Shown here: positions 51,206 through 61,012 of the stretch, in pieces
Layout of the letters: every line of letters begins with the position of its first letter
Position numbering within the stretch: the stretch's first letter is position 1
Assembly (NCBI GenBank): GCA_966112615.1
Contig: CBHWDO010000007.1
Span: 97,303-161,302 of the forward strand
Source of the DNA: Flavitalea sp966112615
GTDB taxonomy: Bacteria > Bacteroidota > Bacteroidia > Chitinophagales > Chitinophagaceae
Direction of reading: 5' to 3'
DNA length: 64,000 nucleotides
The notes under the pieces: model-generated
The model's input: only the letters and a program-made list of their open reading frames with translations
What the model was told of the DNA's origin: nothing
The model's database searches: none
Position numbers and translations under genes: made by a program

Positions 51206-52369
51206 TTAAGGAGCCGGATCTGTACACAGGTTTTCTAAGAGGAGTGTCAGATTGTAAGCGGGGCAAAAATAATCAAACCTTCCGGCTTTTGAGGTGGCAA
51301 TCCTGTTTTGCCACCCTGTTGGAAAGGCAAGTCCCATATTCGCCAGGAAAAATATCATGTTATCATTGGCTGCCATATCAAGCATCTCTTCTTCCTTCAG
51401 AACGATTTTCTGTGCGGGCTCTGCTCCCCATCTTCGCATCGAAGTGCTTAGTAATATTTTTTCCATTAATCCCGGATCTTTCTCCATTTCTAATTTTGCC
51501 TGCTGTACCAGGGAAGGTTTTAGTTTTTCAAGGTCGGGGATCCTGATCTTACTCATTAATCTTGAATAATGATATAATATGACCGGTATAGATGGATAAT
51601 TAGGTGCAACCTTAAAAGGATCTTTTACATATAATCTCTTTTCCGCTACGATTCTGAGTAATTCAATGGAAGCGGTATCAGCACTCGTAAATGGAAGTTC
51701 CATCGTTGCAGTCCAGCTTAAAATATTACACAACACTGCTACATCGAATTCAACCGGAACTTTCTTTCCATACCAGGTGCTGTAAGCGCCAATGGTATCC
51801 AGTTCAGGAAAGGTGTTGATCTTATGCATTCCTTTCCGGTTGATGAAATTCTGCATGGAGTTTTTGGCCGATAACTGAAGATCCCTGTCACTTTTTATGG
51901 CCCACAATACCATGGCCGTACAATCCATATCATCCGGCAGGGCCCTGCTCTTATTATAGATATTCAATATGCCCCCATTTGGAAAAACTACCGTTGGATT
52001 CGTTGTCCAGAAATTATAGGAGATTCTTCCTTTTTGATTGATAAATTGATCAAAAACTGGTTCGATATCCTGTAAAATACTATCCACGATCTTTTTGGAA
52101 CCATTGCTAAGCCTGGGATACTGATCCCTTAGGGTTAGACCGATCAATGCGGTAAAAAAGGAGTTATTGTCGGCCTTTGGCTTTTTCCTGAGCTCATGCA
52201 CTCTGTAACTAGGAAAAGCCCCTTTCTCAAATTCATTTTTCTGCCTCACCTGCTGGAACCTAATGGCCTTAACGATCCTTTGTTCTATGGTAGAATCTTG
52301 CGCATATGTAGAAAATCCCACACAAACGGCCATAATCAATCCCAATATTTTCCTGCTGTTTACACCCAC
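51206..52369 (-). CDS. Secreted protein, possible terpene-cyclase-like helical fold
   Basis: About 387 residues using the GTG at 52369, which gives a clean 24-residue signal (ending STYAQ); a TTG at 52423 would add an odd N-terminus. Helical segments with LPDDMDCTAMVLWAIKS and a GLMEKILLSTS stretch recall prenyltransferase/squalene-cyclase-type alpha/alpha barrels, but this is by eye and not secure. No catalytic residues are assigned. It sits upstream of the AsmA gene on the same strand and diverges from the L,D-transpeptidase gene. Confidence 0.5.
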   Translation of the reverse strand: MGVNSRKILGLIMAVCVGFSTYAQDSTIEQRIVKAIRFQQVRQKNEFEKGAFPSYRVHELRKKPKADNNSFFTALIGLTLRDQYPRLSNGSKKIVDSILQDIEPVFDQFINQKGRISYNFWTTNPTVVFPNGGILNIYNKSRALPDDMDCTAMVLWAIKSDRDLQLSAKNSMQNFINRKGMHKINTFPELDTIGAYSTWYGKKVPVEFDVAVLCNILSWTATMELPFTSADTASIELLRIVAEKRLYVKDPFKVAPNYPSIPVILYHYSRLMSKIRIPDLEKLKPSLVQQAKLEMEKDPGLMEKILLSTSMRRWGAEPAQKIVLKEEEMLDMAANDNMIFFLANMGLAFPTGWQNRIATSKAGRFDYFCPAYNLTLLLENLCTDPAP

Positions 52370-52522
52370 GCTTCCAAATGATTTGTTAAAGAAAAGTCCA
52401 GTACCACCGATCCATGCCTTCAAACATCTTAAGACTTGTTAAATGCGCTGCACTCCTGATAAGTTGGCAACATGACCCAGTTACCTTTGCAGCAAAATAA
52501 GAAAAACCCAAATAGTTCATCT

Positions 52523-53305
52523 ATGGCAGTAAAAAACCTTTCGATCCTAAAAAAACTATCCAGGCTTTTCCTATTACCAGTGGTAGTATTTGGCTTGAGT
52601 TCTTTTAATTTATCTAACCTGGCAGCTATCAGTTCTGTATCGGCTTACGATGAAGTGCTTACCAGCGTAACTCCATTTACTTTTAATCCTGTTGTGGAAA
52701 GCAGTTTCTACGAAGAGAAAATGGAAGTATTCGATAGCCTTGCGTTGGATACAAAAGGTCTCGACTTTGAAGCCTTTCACCAGGCAGTGAAAGGTATGGA
52801 AAAGCTGGTTGCTGAAGGAATGATCACCAGGCCGGAGATCATCACCATTGCTGATTTTTCCAAGCCTTCCACCGCGAAGCGCCTTTTCGTGATTGATCTT
52901 AACAATTACGAGATACTTTTCAATACCTATGTATCTCATGGAAGAAACTCCGGGAAAGTCCTTCCCACAAAGTTTTCCAACCGCGTTTCATCCTACCAGA
53001 GTAGTCTCGGTTTCTATCGCACAGGCGAAACCTATTTCGGAAACCATGGATATTCTTTAAGACTGGACGGACTTGAAAAAGGCATCAACGACAATGCACG
53101 CAACCGTGCCATTGTGATTCATGGCGCCAAATATGTTGATGAAAGAACCGCCCAGCGCAATGGATACCTGGGCCGCAGCCAGGGATGCCCTGCTGTTTCC
53201 ATGCAATTATATCGCCCGCTGATCAATGAGATCAAAGACGGTAGCCTGTTATTCATTTATTCTCCCGATAAGAACTACCAGGAAAGATCGGTAGTACTGA
53301 ATTGA
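52523..53305 (+). CDS. L,D-transpeptidase-like murein enzyme (YkuD_2)
   Basis: A 260-residue secreted protein from the ATG at 52523; an earlier ATG at 52472 adds 17 residues, but the upstream sequence TTG-N21-TAAGTTGG (52436-52467) suggests a promoter that would leave the later start as correct. Signal peptide, a spacer, then a YkuD_2 domain with FVIDLNNYEILF, the VIHGAKYV and YLGRSQGCPAVSMQ motifs; the Cys and His are the catalytic pair. It may cross-link peptidoglycan or attach proteins. The gene ends at a strong terminator. Confidence 0.85.
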   Translation: MAVKNLSILKKLSRLFLLPVVVFGLSSFNLSNLAAISSVSAYDEVLTSVTPFTFNPVVESSFYEEKMEVFDSLALDTKGLDFEAFHQAVKGMEKLVAEGMITRPEIITIADFSKPSTAKRLFVIDLNNYEILFNTYVSHGRNSGKVLPTKFSNRVSSYQSSLGFYRTGETYFGNHGYSLRLDGLEKGINDNARNRAIVIHGAKYVDERTAQRNGYLGRSQGCPAVSMQLYRPLINEIKDGSLLFIYSPDKNYQERSVVLN

Positions 53306-53320
53306 TTATACACATTGAAT

Positions 53321-53366
53321 GAAAAGGTTGGTGATAAAAAAATGTCACCAACCTTTTCGCTTTTTT
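53321..53366 (+). terminator. Rho-independent terminator after the L,D-transpeptidase gene
   Basis: GAAAAGGTTGGTGA (53321-53334) pairs perfectly with TCACCAACCTTTTC (53345-53358) around a 10-base A-rich loop, followed by GC and a T-run to 53366. A strong, simple terminator, 16 bases after the stop at 53305. Confidence 0.92.
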
Positions 53367-53373
53367 ATCTTTG
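53366..53373 (+). promoter_or_regulatory. Minus-7 box at the end of the terminator T-run
   Basis: TATCTTTG is an exact TAnnTTTG box whose first T is the last T of the terminator. It lies 17 bases before the ATG at 53391, the same spacing as in the accA promoter. No TTG lies at minus 33, so the call is moderate. Confidence 0.45.
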
Positions 53374-53390
53374 GCTCATAATTGATTGAT

Positions 53391-54368
53391 ATGCTAAAGA
53401 TTGGTGTTTTTGGAGTTGGTCACCTGGGTAAATTTCACCTGAACAACTGGAAGGAGATCAGCAATGTAGATCTGGTTGGATTTTGCGATCCTAATGAAGA
53501 AGCAGCGAAAGAAGTCATAGAAAAATATGGTTTGAAAAGATATGCCGACCCGCTGGAATTAATGCAGGCGGTTGATGCGGTTGATATTGTGGCTCCAACA
53601 ACCTATCATTTCGATCTCTGTAAAATGGCTATCCGGAATGGCAAACATGTTTTCGTTGAAAAGCCTCTGGCCAATACAATGGATGAAGCTCGGGAAATCA
53701 TTAAACTTACCCGCGAGTCAAATATCAAGTTCCAGGTTGGCCATGTAGAGCGCTTCAATCCAGCCTTTCTTTCAATCAGTCAGCTTGAACTGAATCCAAT
53801 GTTTATCGAAGTTCACAGGCTTGCCCAGTTCAATCCAAGAGGAACTGAAGTCAGCGTGATCCTTGACCTCATGATCCACGACATCGATATCATACTAAGT
53901 CTTGTAAAAAGTGAAGTGAAGAATATATCTGCGAATGGTGTTGCAGTTATGACCGAAACACCTGATATCGCTAACGTGCGGATTGAATTCAATAATGGAT
54001 GTGTGGCTAACCTTACTTCATCACGTATTTCCATGAAGCGCATGCGCAAAATGCGCCTCTTCCAGAAAGATGCCTATATCGGCATTGATTTTCTGAATAA
54101 AAAATCTGAACTTATTCGTTTGAAGACACCTGAAGATCTGAACGCATTTACTTTCGACCTGGATACACCGGGTGGTGGTAAGAAGACCATAGCGGTGGCT
54201 GATTTGTCTGTTCCTGAAGTAAATGCCATCAAAAAGGAACTGGAACATTTCAGGGACAGCATCCTGAACAATACACCTACTACGGTTTCGGAAGTGGATG
54301 GATACAGGGCCATGGATGTTGCGCACCAGATCCTCAATAAAATAAAAACGAATTCCATCATAGCCTAA
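53391..54368 (+). CDS. Gfo/Idh/MocA family oxidoreductase
   Basis: About 325 residues from the ATG at 53391 (a TTG frame start is 3 codons earlier). NAD(P)-binding GVFGVGHLGKFH and the catalytic FVEKPLAN motif mark the family; GHVERFNPAF and DLMIHDIDIIL are the usual substrate-side segments. No signal, so cytoplasmic. It acts on a sugar or inositol-like substrate. It begins a rightward run with a sugar transferase 5 bases later, so a role in surface polysaccharide synthesis is plausible. Confidence 0.88.
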   Translation: MLKIGVFGVGHLGKFHLNNWKEISNVDLVGFCDPNEEAAKEVIEKYGLKRYADPLELMQAVDAVDIVAPTTYHFDLCKMAIRNGKHVFVEKPLANTMDEAREIIKLTRESNIKFQVGHVERFNPAFLSISQLELNPMFIEVHRLAQFNPRGTEVSVILDLMIHDIDIILSLVKSEVKNISANGVAVMTETPDIANVRIEFNNGCVANLTSSRISMKRMRKMRLFQKDAYIGIDFLNKKSELIRLKTPEDLNAFTFDLDTPGGGKKTIAVADLSVPEVNAIKKELEHFRDSILNNTPTTVSEVDGYRAMDVAHQILNKIKTNSIIA

Positions 54369-54373
54369 CCTTC

Positions 54374-55786
54374 ATGGTTAAACGAAGATCCATCCATACG
54401 ATCTGGTACCTTGTTGCAGACTATCTCGCCGCCATCATTGGTTGGTGCATCCTCTATTTCAGCAGAAGGTATTTTTTGGAGGAAGGGATTATCATTAACA
54501 ACAGGCTCGAACTCATCAGCATTTTCTGGTATGGATTATTATTCATTCCCTTTGGATGGATAATGCTTTTTACATTGGCTGGATCTTATACAAACCTGTA
54601 TAAAAAATCCCGGCTAAATGAATTGGGAATAACCTTCTTCATATCCCTGCTCGGTTCGCTGGTTATATTCTTTTTGATCGTTATCAACGACAGGCAGGCA
54701 AGCTATCAATATTATTACAAAGCTTTTTTGTTGTATTTCTTCTCACAGTTTTTTATAACCTGGTTCTTTCGTTGGATCCTGCTGTCAAAAACAAAAAAGC
54801 AATTACAGCAACAGGAAGTTTTCTTCAATGTGCTGTTAATCGGAGCGGATGCCCGTGCCACAAAGCTTTTCACGGATACTAAAGTTGGTTTGAAAGGCGC
54901 AGGATATCTGTATAAAGGGTTTATTGCCTTGTCCGAAGTGAATGGTATTCGTGATAAACTACCTGAACTTGGTTTACTCGATCAGCTAGAAGCAGTAATA
55001 GATCAACACTCTGTTGATCTCGTAGTGATTGCTTTGGAAAAGACCGAGCGACATAAACTGGAGCAGATCATCAGCAGGTTAAGTGAAAAAGATGTTGAGA
55101 TAAGGATAGCACCTGATTACCTGGATATCATTTCCGGAACAGTAAAAACAAGCAATGTTTTTGGAGCAATGCTCTCTGAGATCATTACACATCCTATGCC
55201 TGCCTGGCAACAAAATATCAAGCAAGTAATAGATGTGATCATTGCCCTGCTCGGAATGATTATTCTGTCACCTCTTTATTTGTATGTTGCCATCAGGGTT
55301 AGGTTTTCTTCACAAGGTCCAATCATATATTCGCAGGAAAGGGTAGGCTATAAGGGCAAGAAATTTTTTATCCATAAATTCCGTTCTATGTATGAAGAAG
55401 CGGAAAAGGATGGACCTAAACTGAGCAGCAAAAGCGACCCGCGTATTACTTCATGGGGCAGAACCATGCGCAAATGGCGACTGGATGAACTGCCGCAGTT
55501 ATGGAATATATTAAAGGGTGAAATGTCGCTGGTAGGACCAAGGCCGGAACGGGATTTCTTTATTCAACAGATCAAAAGCCGTTCACCATATTATGGTTAT
55601 CTTTTGAAAGTTAAGCCTGGGTTGACTTCCTGGGGAATGGTGAAATTTGGTTATGCAGAAACGGTGGATGATATGCTGGAAAGAATGAAATACGACCTGG
55701 TGTACATTGAAAACGTTTCGCTGGCGCTTGACCTGAAGATCATGGTCTATACTTTGAGGATCATATTCCTTGGTAAAGGAAAATAA
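54374..55786 (+). CDS. Polyprenyl-phosphate sugar transferase (exopolysaccharide type)
   Basis: A 470-residue protein: four to five N-terminal helices, a Rossmann-like CoA_binding_3-type middle domain (NVLLIGADARATKLF), a membrane re-entry at about 275-300 and the bacterial sugar transferase domain with FFIHKFRSMYEEA, WRLDELPQLWNILKGEMSLV and VGPRPERDFF. It starts lipid-linked capsule or exopolysaccharide synthesis by adding sugar-1-phosphate to undecaprenyl phosphate. The Gfo/Idh gene is just upstream. Confidence 0.9.
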   Translation: MVKRRSIHTIWYLVADYLAAIIGWCILYFSRRYFLEEGIIINNRLELISIFWYGLLFIPFGWIMLFTLAGSYTNLYKKSRLNELGITFFISLLGSLVIFFLIVINDRQASYQYYYKAFLLYFFSQFFITWFFRWILLSKTKKQLQQQEVFFNVLLIGADARATKLFTDTKVGLKGAGYLYKGFIALSEVNGIRDKLPELGLLDQLEAVIDQHSVDLVVIALEKTERHKLEQIISRLSEKDVEIRIAPDYLDIISGTVKTSNVFGAMLSEIITHPMPAWQQNIKQVIDVIIALLGMIILSPLYLYVAIRVRFSSQGPIIYSQERVGYKGKKFFIHKFRSMYEEAEKDGPKLSSKSDPRITSWGRTMRKWRLDELPQLWNILKGEMSLVGPRPERDFFIQQIKSRSPYYGYLLKVKPGLTSWGMVKFGYAETVDDMLERMKYDLVYIENVSLALDLKIMVYTLRIIFLGKGK

Positions 55787-55796
55787 ATCAATATCG

Positions 55797-57362
55797 ATGA
55801 AAGGAATTATTGTGTGTCTATTTGTTTTAGCGGGGTTCCAGGTTTGTGCACAGGATAGTAGTTACTGGCAACAGCAGGTGCATTATAAGATTGATGTAAG
55901 CCTGAACGATCAGCATCATATCTTAAAAGGAAATCTCGATCTCAACTATATTAATAACTCTCCAGATACGTTGACTTACATTTGGTTCCATCTCTGGCCA
56001 AATGCTTATTCAAGTGATAAAACAGCCCTGGCTAAGCAACTGAAGTCTTCCAATCAATCAAAGAAATTCAGTGCACAGGAAAAAGGCTATATCAATGAAC
56101 TTGCATTCACATCAGGAAATAAGAAACTGGTTACCGAGCCCGACAAAAATAATCCTGATATCATCAAAGTGTTGCTGCCAAAGGGTTTGAGGCCTTCAGA
56201 TTCTATCAGGATCAATACTCCTTTTACAGTTAAGTTGCCTTCTTATTTTTCGCGTTCAGGTTTTTATGAAGACCAGTATATGGTTACCCAATGGTATCCG
56301 AAGCCTGCAGTTTATGATAGGAAAGGTTGGCATTACTTTCCATACCTTGACCAGGGTGAATTCTACAGTGAATATGGAACTTTTGATGTGTCAATCACAT
56401 TGCCATCGACCTATGTAGTAGGAGCCACTGGAGTGATGCAAACAAAGGAAGAGCTTGAACTTTATAAAAAGATCGGTGCAGGAAATAAAGTTGATACTGT
56501 CGATTATGAACAGGTACCTGACAATGGTTCCAATTCAAAGACCTTAAGATTTACGGCTGAGAACGTGCATGATTTTGCATGGTTTGCAGATAAGAACTTT
56601 ATTGTTCAATATGATACGCTTCAAGTGGATTCATCAAAAACCATTGATGTGTTTTCATATTTTCAACCGGGAGGGAATCCCAATTGGGCAAGAAGTACTG
56701 ATTTTATTAAAGATGCTGTAAAGTACTATTCATTGTGGATCGGAAATTATCCATATCCCACTGTTGCTGCTGTAGAAGGCCCGAAGAATCAATCTTCCGG
56801 GGGAATGGAATATCCTATGATCACGCTGATCACTCAACCAGATGCAGATGCAGAGGCGCTGGATGCCGTTATTACACATGAAGTTGGGCACAACTGGTTC
56901 TATTCCATACTTGGTTCAAATGAAAGAGTCTATCCATGGATGGACGAAGGCTTCAATACTTTTTTTGAATTCCTCTATGAAGCCGTGAAGTATAAAAGCA
57001 ACAGCGTTTTTGGAAGTTCAATTCCCAATGAAGTGAAACAATTACCTGTTACTGAATTCCTCGACAGGATCTATAGTGCAGTCAATTCACTGCCTATGAA
57101 ACCAAAAGTGAATACCCCTTCAACTGGATTTAAATCAGAAGAAGAATATGGAATGGTTGCTTATCTTAAAACAGCCACCTGGATGTTTATTCTTCACCAG
57201 GCAATTGGTTCAGAAGATTTCTTCAAAGGAATCCAGGAGTATTATAAACAATGGCAATTTAAACATCCATACCCTGAAGATGTGAAGAGGATCTTTGAGC
57301 AGGTCTCAGGAAGACCACTGGATGAAATTTTCAACCTCCTAAATAAAGAAGGTAATTTTTAA
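55797..57362 (+). CDS. M1 family metallopeptidase (first copy)
   Basis: A 521-residue secreted aminopeptidase-type gluzincin from the ATG at 55797. Signal ends VCAQ; the sequence has SGGMEYPMI (GAMEN-like exopeptidase motif), zinc site HEVGH (361-365) and the third ligand Glu in PWMDEGFNTFF downstream. It likely trims peptides in the periplasm or outside. Its stop overlaps the start of the second copy (TAATG), and both resemble each other over the catalytic half. Confidence 0.9.
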   Translation: MKGIIVCLFVLAGFQVCAQDSSYWQQQVHYKIDVSLNDQHHILKGNLDLNYINNSPDTLTYIWFHLWPNAYSSDKTALAKQLKSSNQSKKFSAQEKGYINELAFTSGNKKLVTEPDKNNPDIIKVLLPKGLRPSDSIRINTPFTVKLPSYFSRSGFYEDQYMVTQWYPKPAVYDRKGWHYFPYLDQGEFYSEYGTFDVSITLPSTYVVGATGVMQTKEELELYKKIGAGNKVDTVDYEQVPDNGSNSKTLRFTAENVHDFAWFADKNFIVQYDTLQVDSSKTIDVFSYFQPGGNPNWARSTDFIKDAVKYYSLWIGNYPYPTVAAVEGPKNQSSGGMEYPMITLITQPDADAEALDAVITHEVGHNWFYSILGSNERVYPWMDEGFNTFFEFLYEAVKYKSNSVFGSSIPNEVKQLPVTEFLDRIYSAVNSLPMKPKVNTPSTGFKSEEEYGMVAYLKTATWMFILHQAIGSEDFFKGIQEYYKQWQFKHPYPEDVKRIFEQVSGRPLDEIFNLLNKEGNF

Positions 57363-60091
57363 TGAAGCAGATCATCATCAGCCTCTTAAGTTTTTTACTT
57401 AGTATTTCACTTTCTGCACAGGATTACTGGCAGCAGCAGGTTGATCATTTCATTGATGTAAAGCTGGATGATTCTGCAAGAACGCTGGACGGGTTCACCA
57501 AAATAAATTATACCAACAATTCCCCGGATACCCTGCATTTCATCTGGTTTCATATTTGGCCAAATGCTTATAAAAATGATCGAACTGCATTTAGTGAACA
57601 GCGATTGAAAAACGGGAAAACTGATTTTTATTTCGCAACAGTTAATCAGCGGGGATATATCAATCGATTGAATTTTGTGCAGGATAATGAAGTGCTCAAA
57701 ACGGAAGATCATCCCAATCACCAGGATATAATAAAGGTTTACCTCAACCGTCCATTAGCGCCTCATCAATCCACTATCATTTCAACACCATTTCACGTCA
57801 AACTGCCAAAAAGGTTTTCAAGGTCAGGATATACTAAAGATGATATTGCAGTAACACAATGGTATCCTAAACCTGCAGTATACGATCGTACAGGCTGGCA
57901 TCCCATGCCATATCTTGAAAATGGTGAATACTTTTCTGAGTTTGGAAATTATAAAGTCACGATCTCTGCAAATAAAGAACAGGTCATTGCTTCATCCGGT
58001 AAATTGGTTAATACATCAACCGATGGTAATTTATCAACTTACACTTATCAATTAAATCATGCAACTGATTTTGCATGGTTTACCAGTAAAAAATATATCA
58101 CCGATAAGGATACCATTCAATTGAGAAATGGTAAGATCATAGATGTTGCTGTGTATTATTTTAAAAAAGATACTGCAGCCTGGAAGCATGTCGTTCAATA
58201 TGCCAAAGATGCTGTTCATTTCAGATCAGAAATGATCGGTGAATATCCTTTTGAATCAATAACTGTGGTTAGAGGATTGGATCAGTTTGCCGGCGGAATG
58301 GAATACCCTTCCATCACTTTGCTAAGCGGTTCAAGTGCCGGTCCTATGCTGGATTATATTGTTGAACATGAAATAGGACATAACTGGTTCCAGGCCTCAC
58401 TTGCCTCCAATGAAAGAGAGCATCCATGGATGGATGAAGGGTTGAATACCTATTTCGATGATAAATACTTTATCAAAAAGTATGGATCTAAATCCAAGAT
58501 GCTTGGAAATCTCGGAGGAGATGTTGACTTAATGGATCTTTCTGTCGACCTGTTTAATTCACTTGGTGACGGTCAGCCTATTGAAACTCCTTCAGAAGAC
58601 CTTACATCTATCAACTATAGTGTTATCCCATATCAGAAAACAGCAAGATGGCTGAAGATCATTGAAAATAAAATTGGTGATGATGCACTCAATTCTTCTC
58701 TGAGAAATTACTACAATGAATGGAAGGGAAAACATCCGTATCCTGCAGACCTGAAGAAGGTGCTGGAGAGGCAGACCAACCTGTCCATGGATTCGTTGTT
58801 TTCATTGTTGAACAACTCTCGCCCATTGAATGAATCTCAAAACCTTAAAACCAAACTTGCCTTTGGTGCCGGGTTAAAACATACTGATAAATACCGTTAC
58901 ATTGGCATTCTTCCTGCATTCGGATTTAATCGTTATGATAAGTTCATGTTGGGTGCAATCATGCATAATTACAATGTGCGAAACCCTGATTTCAATTTCA
59001 TGGTGGCTCCACTATATGCGACCGGTTCAAAAAAATTGAATGGACTGGCGCGTATCAATTATCATAAGCCCGCCTCCAATTGGTCTGTTGGAATGGATCT
59101 GATGTCGTTCTCAAAACGTGCTGCATTCGACACGTTGAATAATAAATTATTTGAACGCTTTACCAGGGTTTCAGGATATGGAAGGTTTTATTTGCCACAG
59201 GCGAAAACCTCTTCAGTAAGAAGGTTCTTTGAATGGAAAACATATTTCTTCAGTGAGAAGGAATTTACCTCTTTCACGCCCAAATTATCAGATACGGTTT
59301 CCTATACTATTTATGCTGATATATCAACTACCAGCACAAGGTACCTGAACCAGTTAAGTTTTATTTACCAGGATAACCGTGTGTTGTATCCTTATGATTA
59401 TGTGCTTCAATTGCAGCAGGGTAGCGGTTTCTACAGATTGAATGTTACCGGGAATTATTTTTTCAATTACAGGAATTCGGGTGGCTTGTCAATTCGTTTT
59501 TTTGCAGCCAAATTCGGGTACTTAGGAAATTCTTTAAAAAATTCCGCAGCTGCATACAGGTATATGCCCAAGCTGATGGGAAATACAGGAGAGGAAGATT
59601 ACGCTTACAGCAATTACTTCCTTGGCCGAACCGCTACATATGCCAGTGCTGATGAATCCATAGAGAATGCCGGACTTGCTGCTCAGCAGATCATGATCCG
59701 TGATGGTGGGATGAAAATGCGCCTGGATTATTTTGAATTTCTCCAGGGCCGTTCCGATAACTGGCTGGCTGCAATCAACCTGAATACGACACTGCCTTCT
59801 AAAATGTTCCCGATAAAGCTGCCAGTTAAATTGTTTTTGGATGCAGGTACTTCTGCTCCTTACTGGAAAGATAGTTATGAGGGTCCTAAATTTCTGTACG
59901 TCGGAGGTTTGCAATTATCACTGCTGAAAAATATTGTAAATATCTACGCGCCTCTTGTTTATTCAAAGGAGATAAAAGACAACCTCCAAAGCATTCCTGA
60001 GTTAAATAAATTCAGCAAACGCCTTACCTTCAGCATTGATATTCAAAGGATCAATTTTAGGAAAATTTCAGGCAACCAAATCCCACTTTAA
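57362..60091 (+). CDS. M1 family metallopeptidase with long C-terminal beta-rich extension (second copy)
   Basis: A 909-residue secreted protein. Residues about 20-490 repeat the upstream peptidase with HEIGH at 336-340, the glutamate downstream in PWMDEGLNTYFD, and GGMEYPSI in place of GAMEN. The last 400 residues are Tyr-rich and strand-like (YFFNYRNSGGLSIRFFAAK), and may fold as an outer-membrane barrel or beta-sandwich. This extension is absent from the first copy. The gene is translationally coupled to the previous one; a GTG-started gene follows one base later. Confidence 0.87.
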   Translation: MKQIIISLLSFLLSISLSAQDYWQQQVDHFIDVKLDDSARTLDGFTKINYTNNSPDTLHFIWFHIWPNAYKNDRTAFSEQRLKNGKTDFYFATVNQRGYINRLNFVQDNEVLKTEDHPNHQDIIKVYLNRPLAPHQSTIISTPFHVKLPKRFSRSGYTKDDIAVTQWYPKPAVYDRTGWHPMPYLENGEYFSEFGNYKVTISANKEQVIASSGKLVNTSTDGNLSTYTYQLNHATDFAWFTSKKYITDKDTIQLRNGKIIDVAVYYFKKDTAAWKHVVQYAKDAVHFRSEMIGEYPFESITVVRGLDQFAGGMEYPSITLLSGSSAGPMLDYIVEHEIGHNWFQASLASNEREHPWMDEGLNTYFDDKYFIKKYGSKSKMLGNLGGDVDLMDLSVDLFNSLGDGQPIETPSEDLTSINYSVIPYQKTARWLKIIENKIGDDALNSSLRNYYNEWKGKHPYPADLKKVLERQTNLSMDSLFSLLNNSRPLNESQNLKTKLAFGAGLKHTDKYRYIGILPAFGFNRYDKFMLGAIMHNYNVRNPDFNFMVAPLYATGSKKLNGLARINYHKPASNWSVGMDLMSFSKRAAFDTLNNKLFERFTRVSGYGRFYLPQAKTSSVRRFFEWKTYFFSEKEFTSFTPKLSDTVSYTIYADISTTSTRYLNQLSFIYQDNRVLYPYDYVLQLQQGSGFYRLNVTGNYFFNYRNSGGLSIRFFAAKFGYLGNSLKNSAAAYRYMPKLMGNTGEEDYAYSNYFLGRTATYASADESIENAGLAAQQIMIRDGGMKMRLDYFEFLQGRSDNWLAAINLNTTLPSKMFPIKLPVKLFLDAGTSAPYWKDSYEGPKFLYVGGLQLSLLKNIVNIYAPLVYSKEIKDNLQSIPELNKFSKRLTFSIDIQRINFRKISGNQIPL

Positions 60092-61012
60092 GTGACTGAT
60101 CTTTCACCAAAGTACATCAGGAAACATGAAATAGATATCGTTAAATGGAATGATTGTATCGATCAAGCTTCTAACGGTCTTGTATATGCGTATTCATGGT
60201 ACCTTGACCAGATGGCGGGTGACTGGGATGCTGTAATTCTTGAAGATTATTCCATCGTTTTTCCGCTTCCTTATCGGAAAAAGTATGGGATCTATTATGT
60301 GTATCAACCTGCATTCACTGCACAGTTGGGCATTTTTGGAAATGATATTACACCTGGAATTGTTGAATCCTTTTTCAAAGCAATTCCATCGAAGTTTCGT
60401 TTAATAGAAATGAACCTGAATACACAGAATATACTCGAGCCATCTGAAACAGTGATCCTACGTCAAAATTTTATTCTTGACCTCTCCCGATCATTTACTG
60501 AGCTGGAAAATAGTTTCCGCGATAACATAAAAAGAAACAGCCGCAAGGCGGAGCAATACGGATTGGTATTCTCCAATAAAGTAAGTATTGAAGAAGTGAT
60601 CGGTCTGTCAAAGCAACACATGGGTGCTCTCACCAACCTTACCGATAAGGATTATGACAACTGCAAAAAACTTGTATCATCGCTTGAAGAAAAAGGGATG
60701 TCCGCTATTTATGGAGTGAGAAACAATAACCAACAGTTGCTGGCTTCAGCAGTATTTTTTTTCTCCCACAAACGTGCATATTATATCCTGGTGGGTAATC
60801 ATCCAAATGGTAAGACACTTGGAGCTTCTCATTTCCTCCTGTCTTCATTTATCAATAAATACAGCGGAAAGGATCTGATCCTTGATTTTGAAGGGTCCGA
60901 CATAAAAAGCCTGGCCTTCTTTTACAGCAGTTTTGGAGCGACCCTGGAGCATTACCCGGCATTAAGGATCTACCGGCTGCCATGGTGGGCAAGGATCTTT
61001 AAAAAAGGTTAG
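60092..61012 (+). CDS. FemAB/GNAT-like acyltransferase
   Basis: A 306-residue cytoplasmic protein starting with GTG at 60092, right after the upstream stop; no ATG fits the N-terminus. It resembles FemAB-type acetyltransferases (DUF482 or GNAT-like): FRDNIKRNSRKAEQYGL, then the GVRNNNQQLLASAVFFFS strand and the FEGSDIKSLAFFYSSFGA block typical of GNAT. It probably transfers an acyl or aminoacyl group in envelope or capsule synthesis. Its stop overlaps the convergent ispD stop by 3 bases (TTAG). Confidence 0.8.
   Translation: MTDLSPKYIRKHEIDIVKWNDCIDQASNGLVYAYSWYLDQMAGDWDAVILEDYSIVFPLPYRKKYGIYYVYQPAFTAQLGIFGNDITPGIVESFFKAIPSKFRLIEMNLNTQNILEPSETVILRQNFILDLSRSFTELENSFRDNIKRNSRKAEQYGLVFSNKVSIEEVIGLSKQHMGALTNLTDKDYDNCKKLVSSLEEKGMSAIYGVRNNNQQLLASAVFFFSHKRAYYILVGNHPNGKTLGASHFLLSSFINKYSGKDLILDFEGSDIKSLAFFYSSFGATLEHYPALRIYRLPWWARIFKKG

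Noticed and set aside
55797..60091. The two M1 peptidases as a single split gene
   Set aside because: Both have full signal peptides and zinc sites, so they are paralogues.
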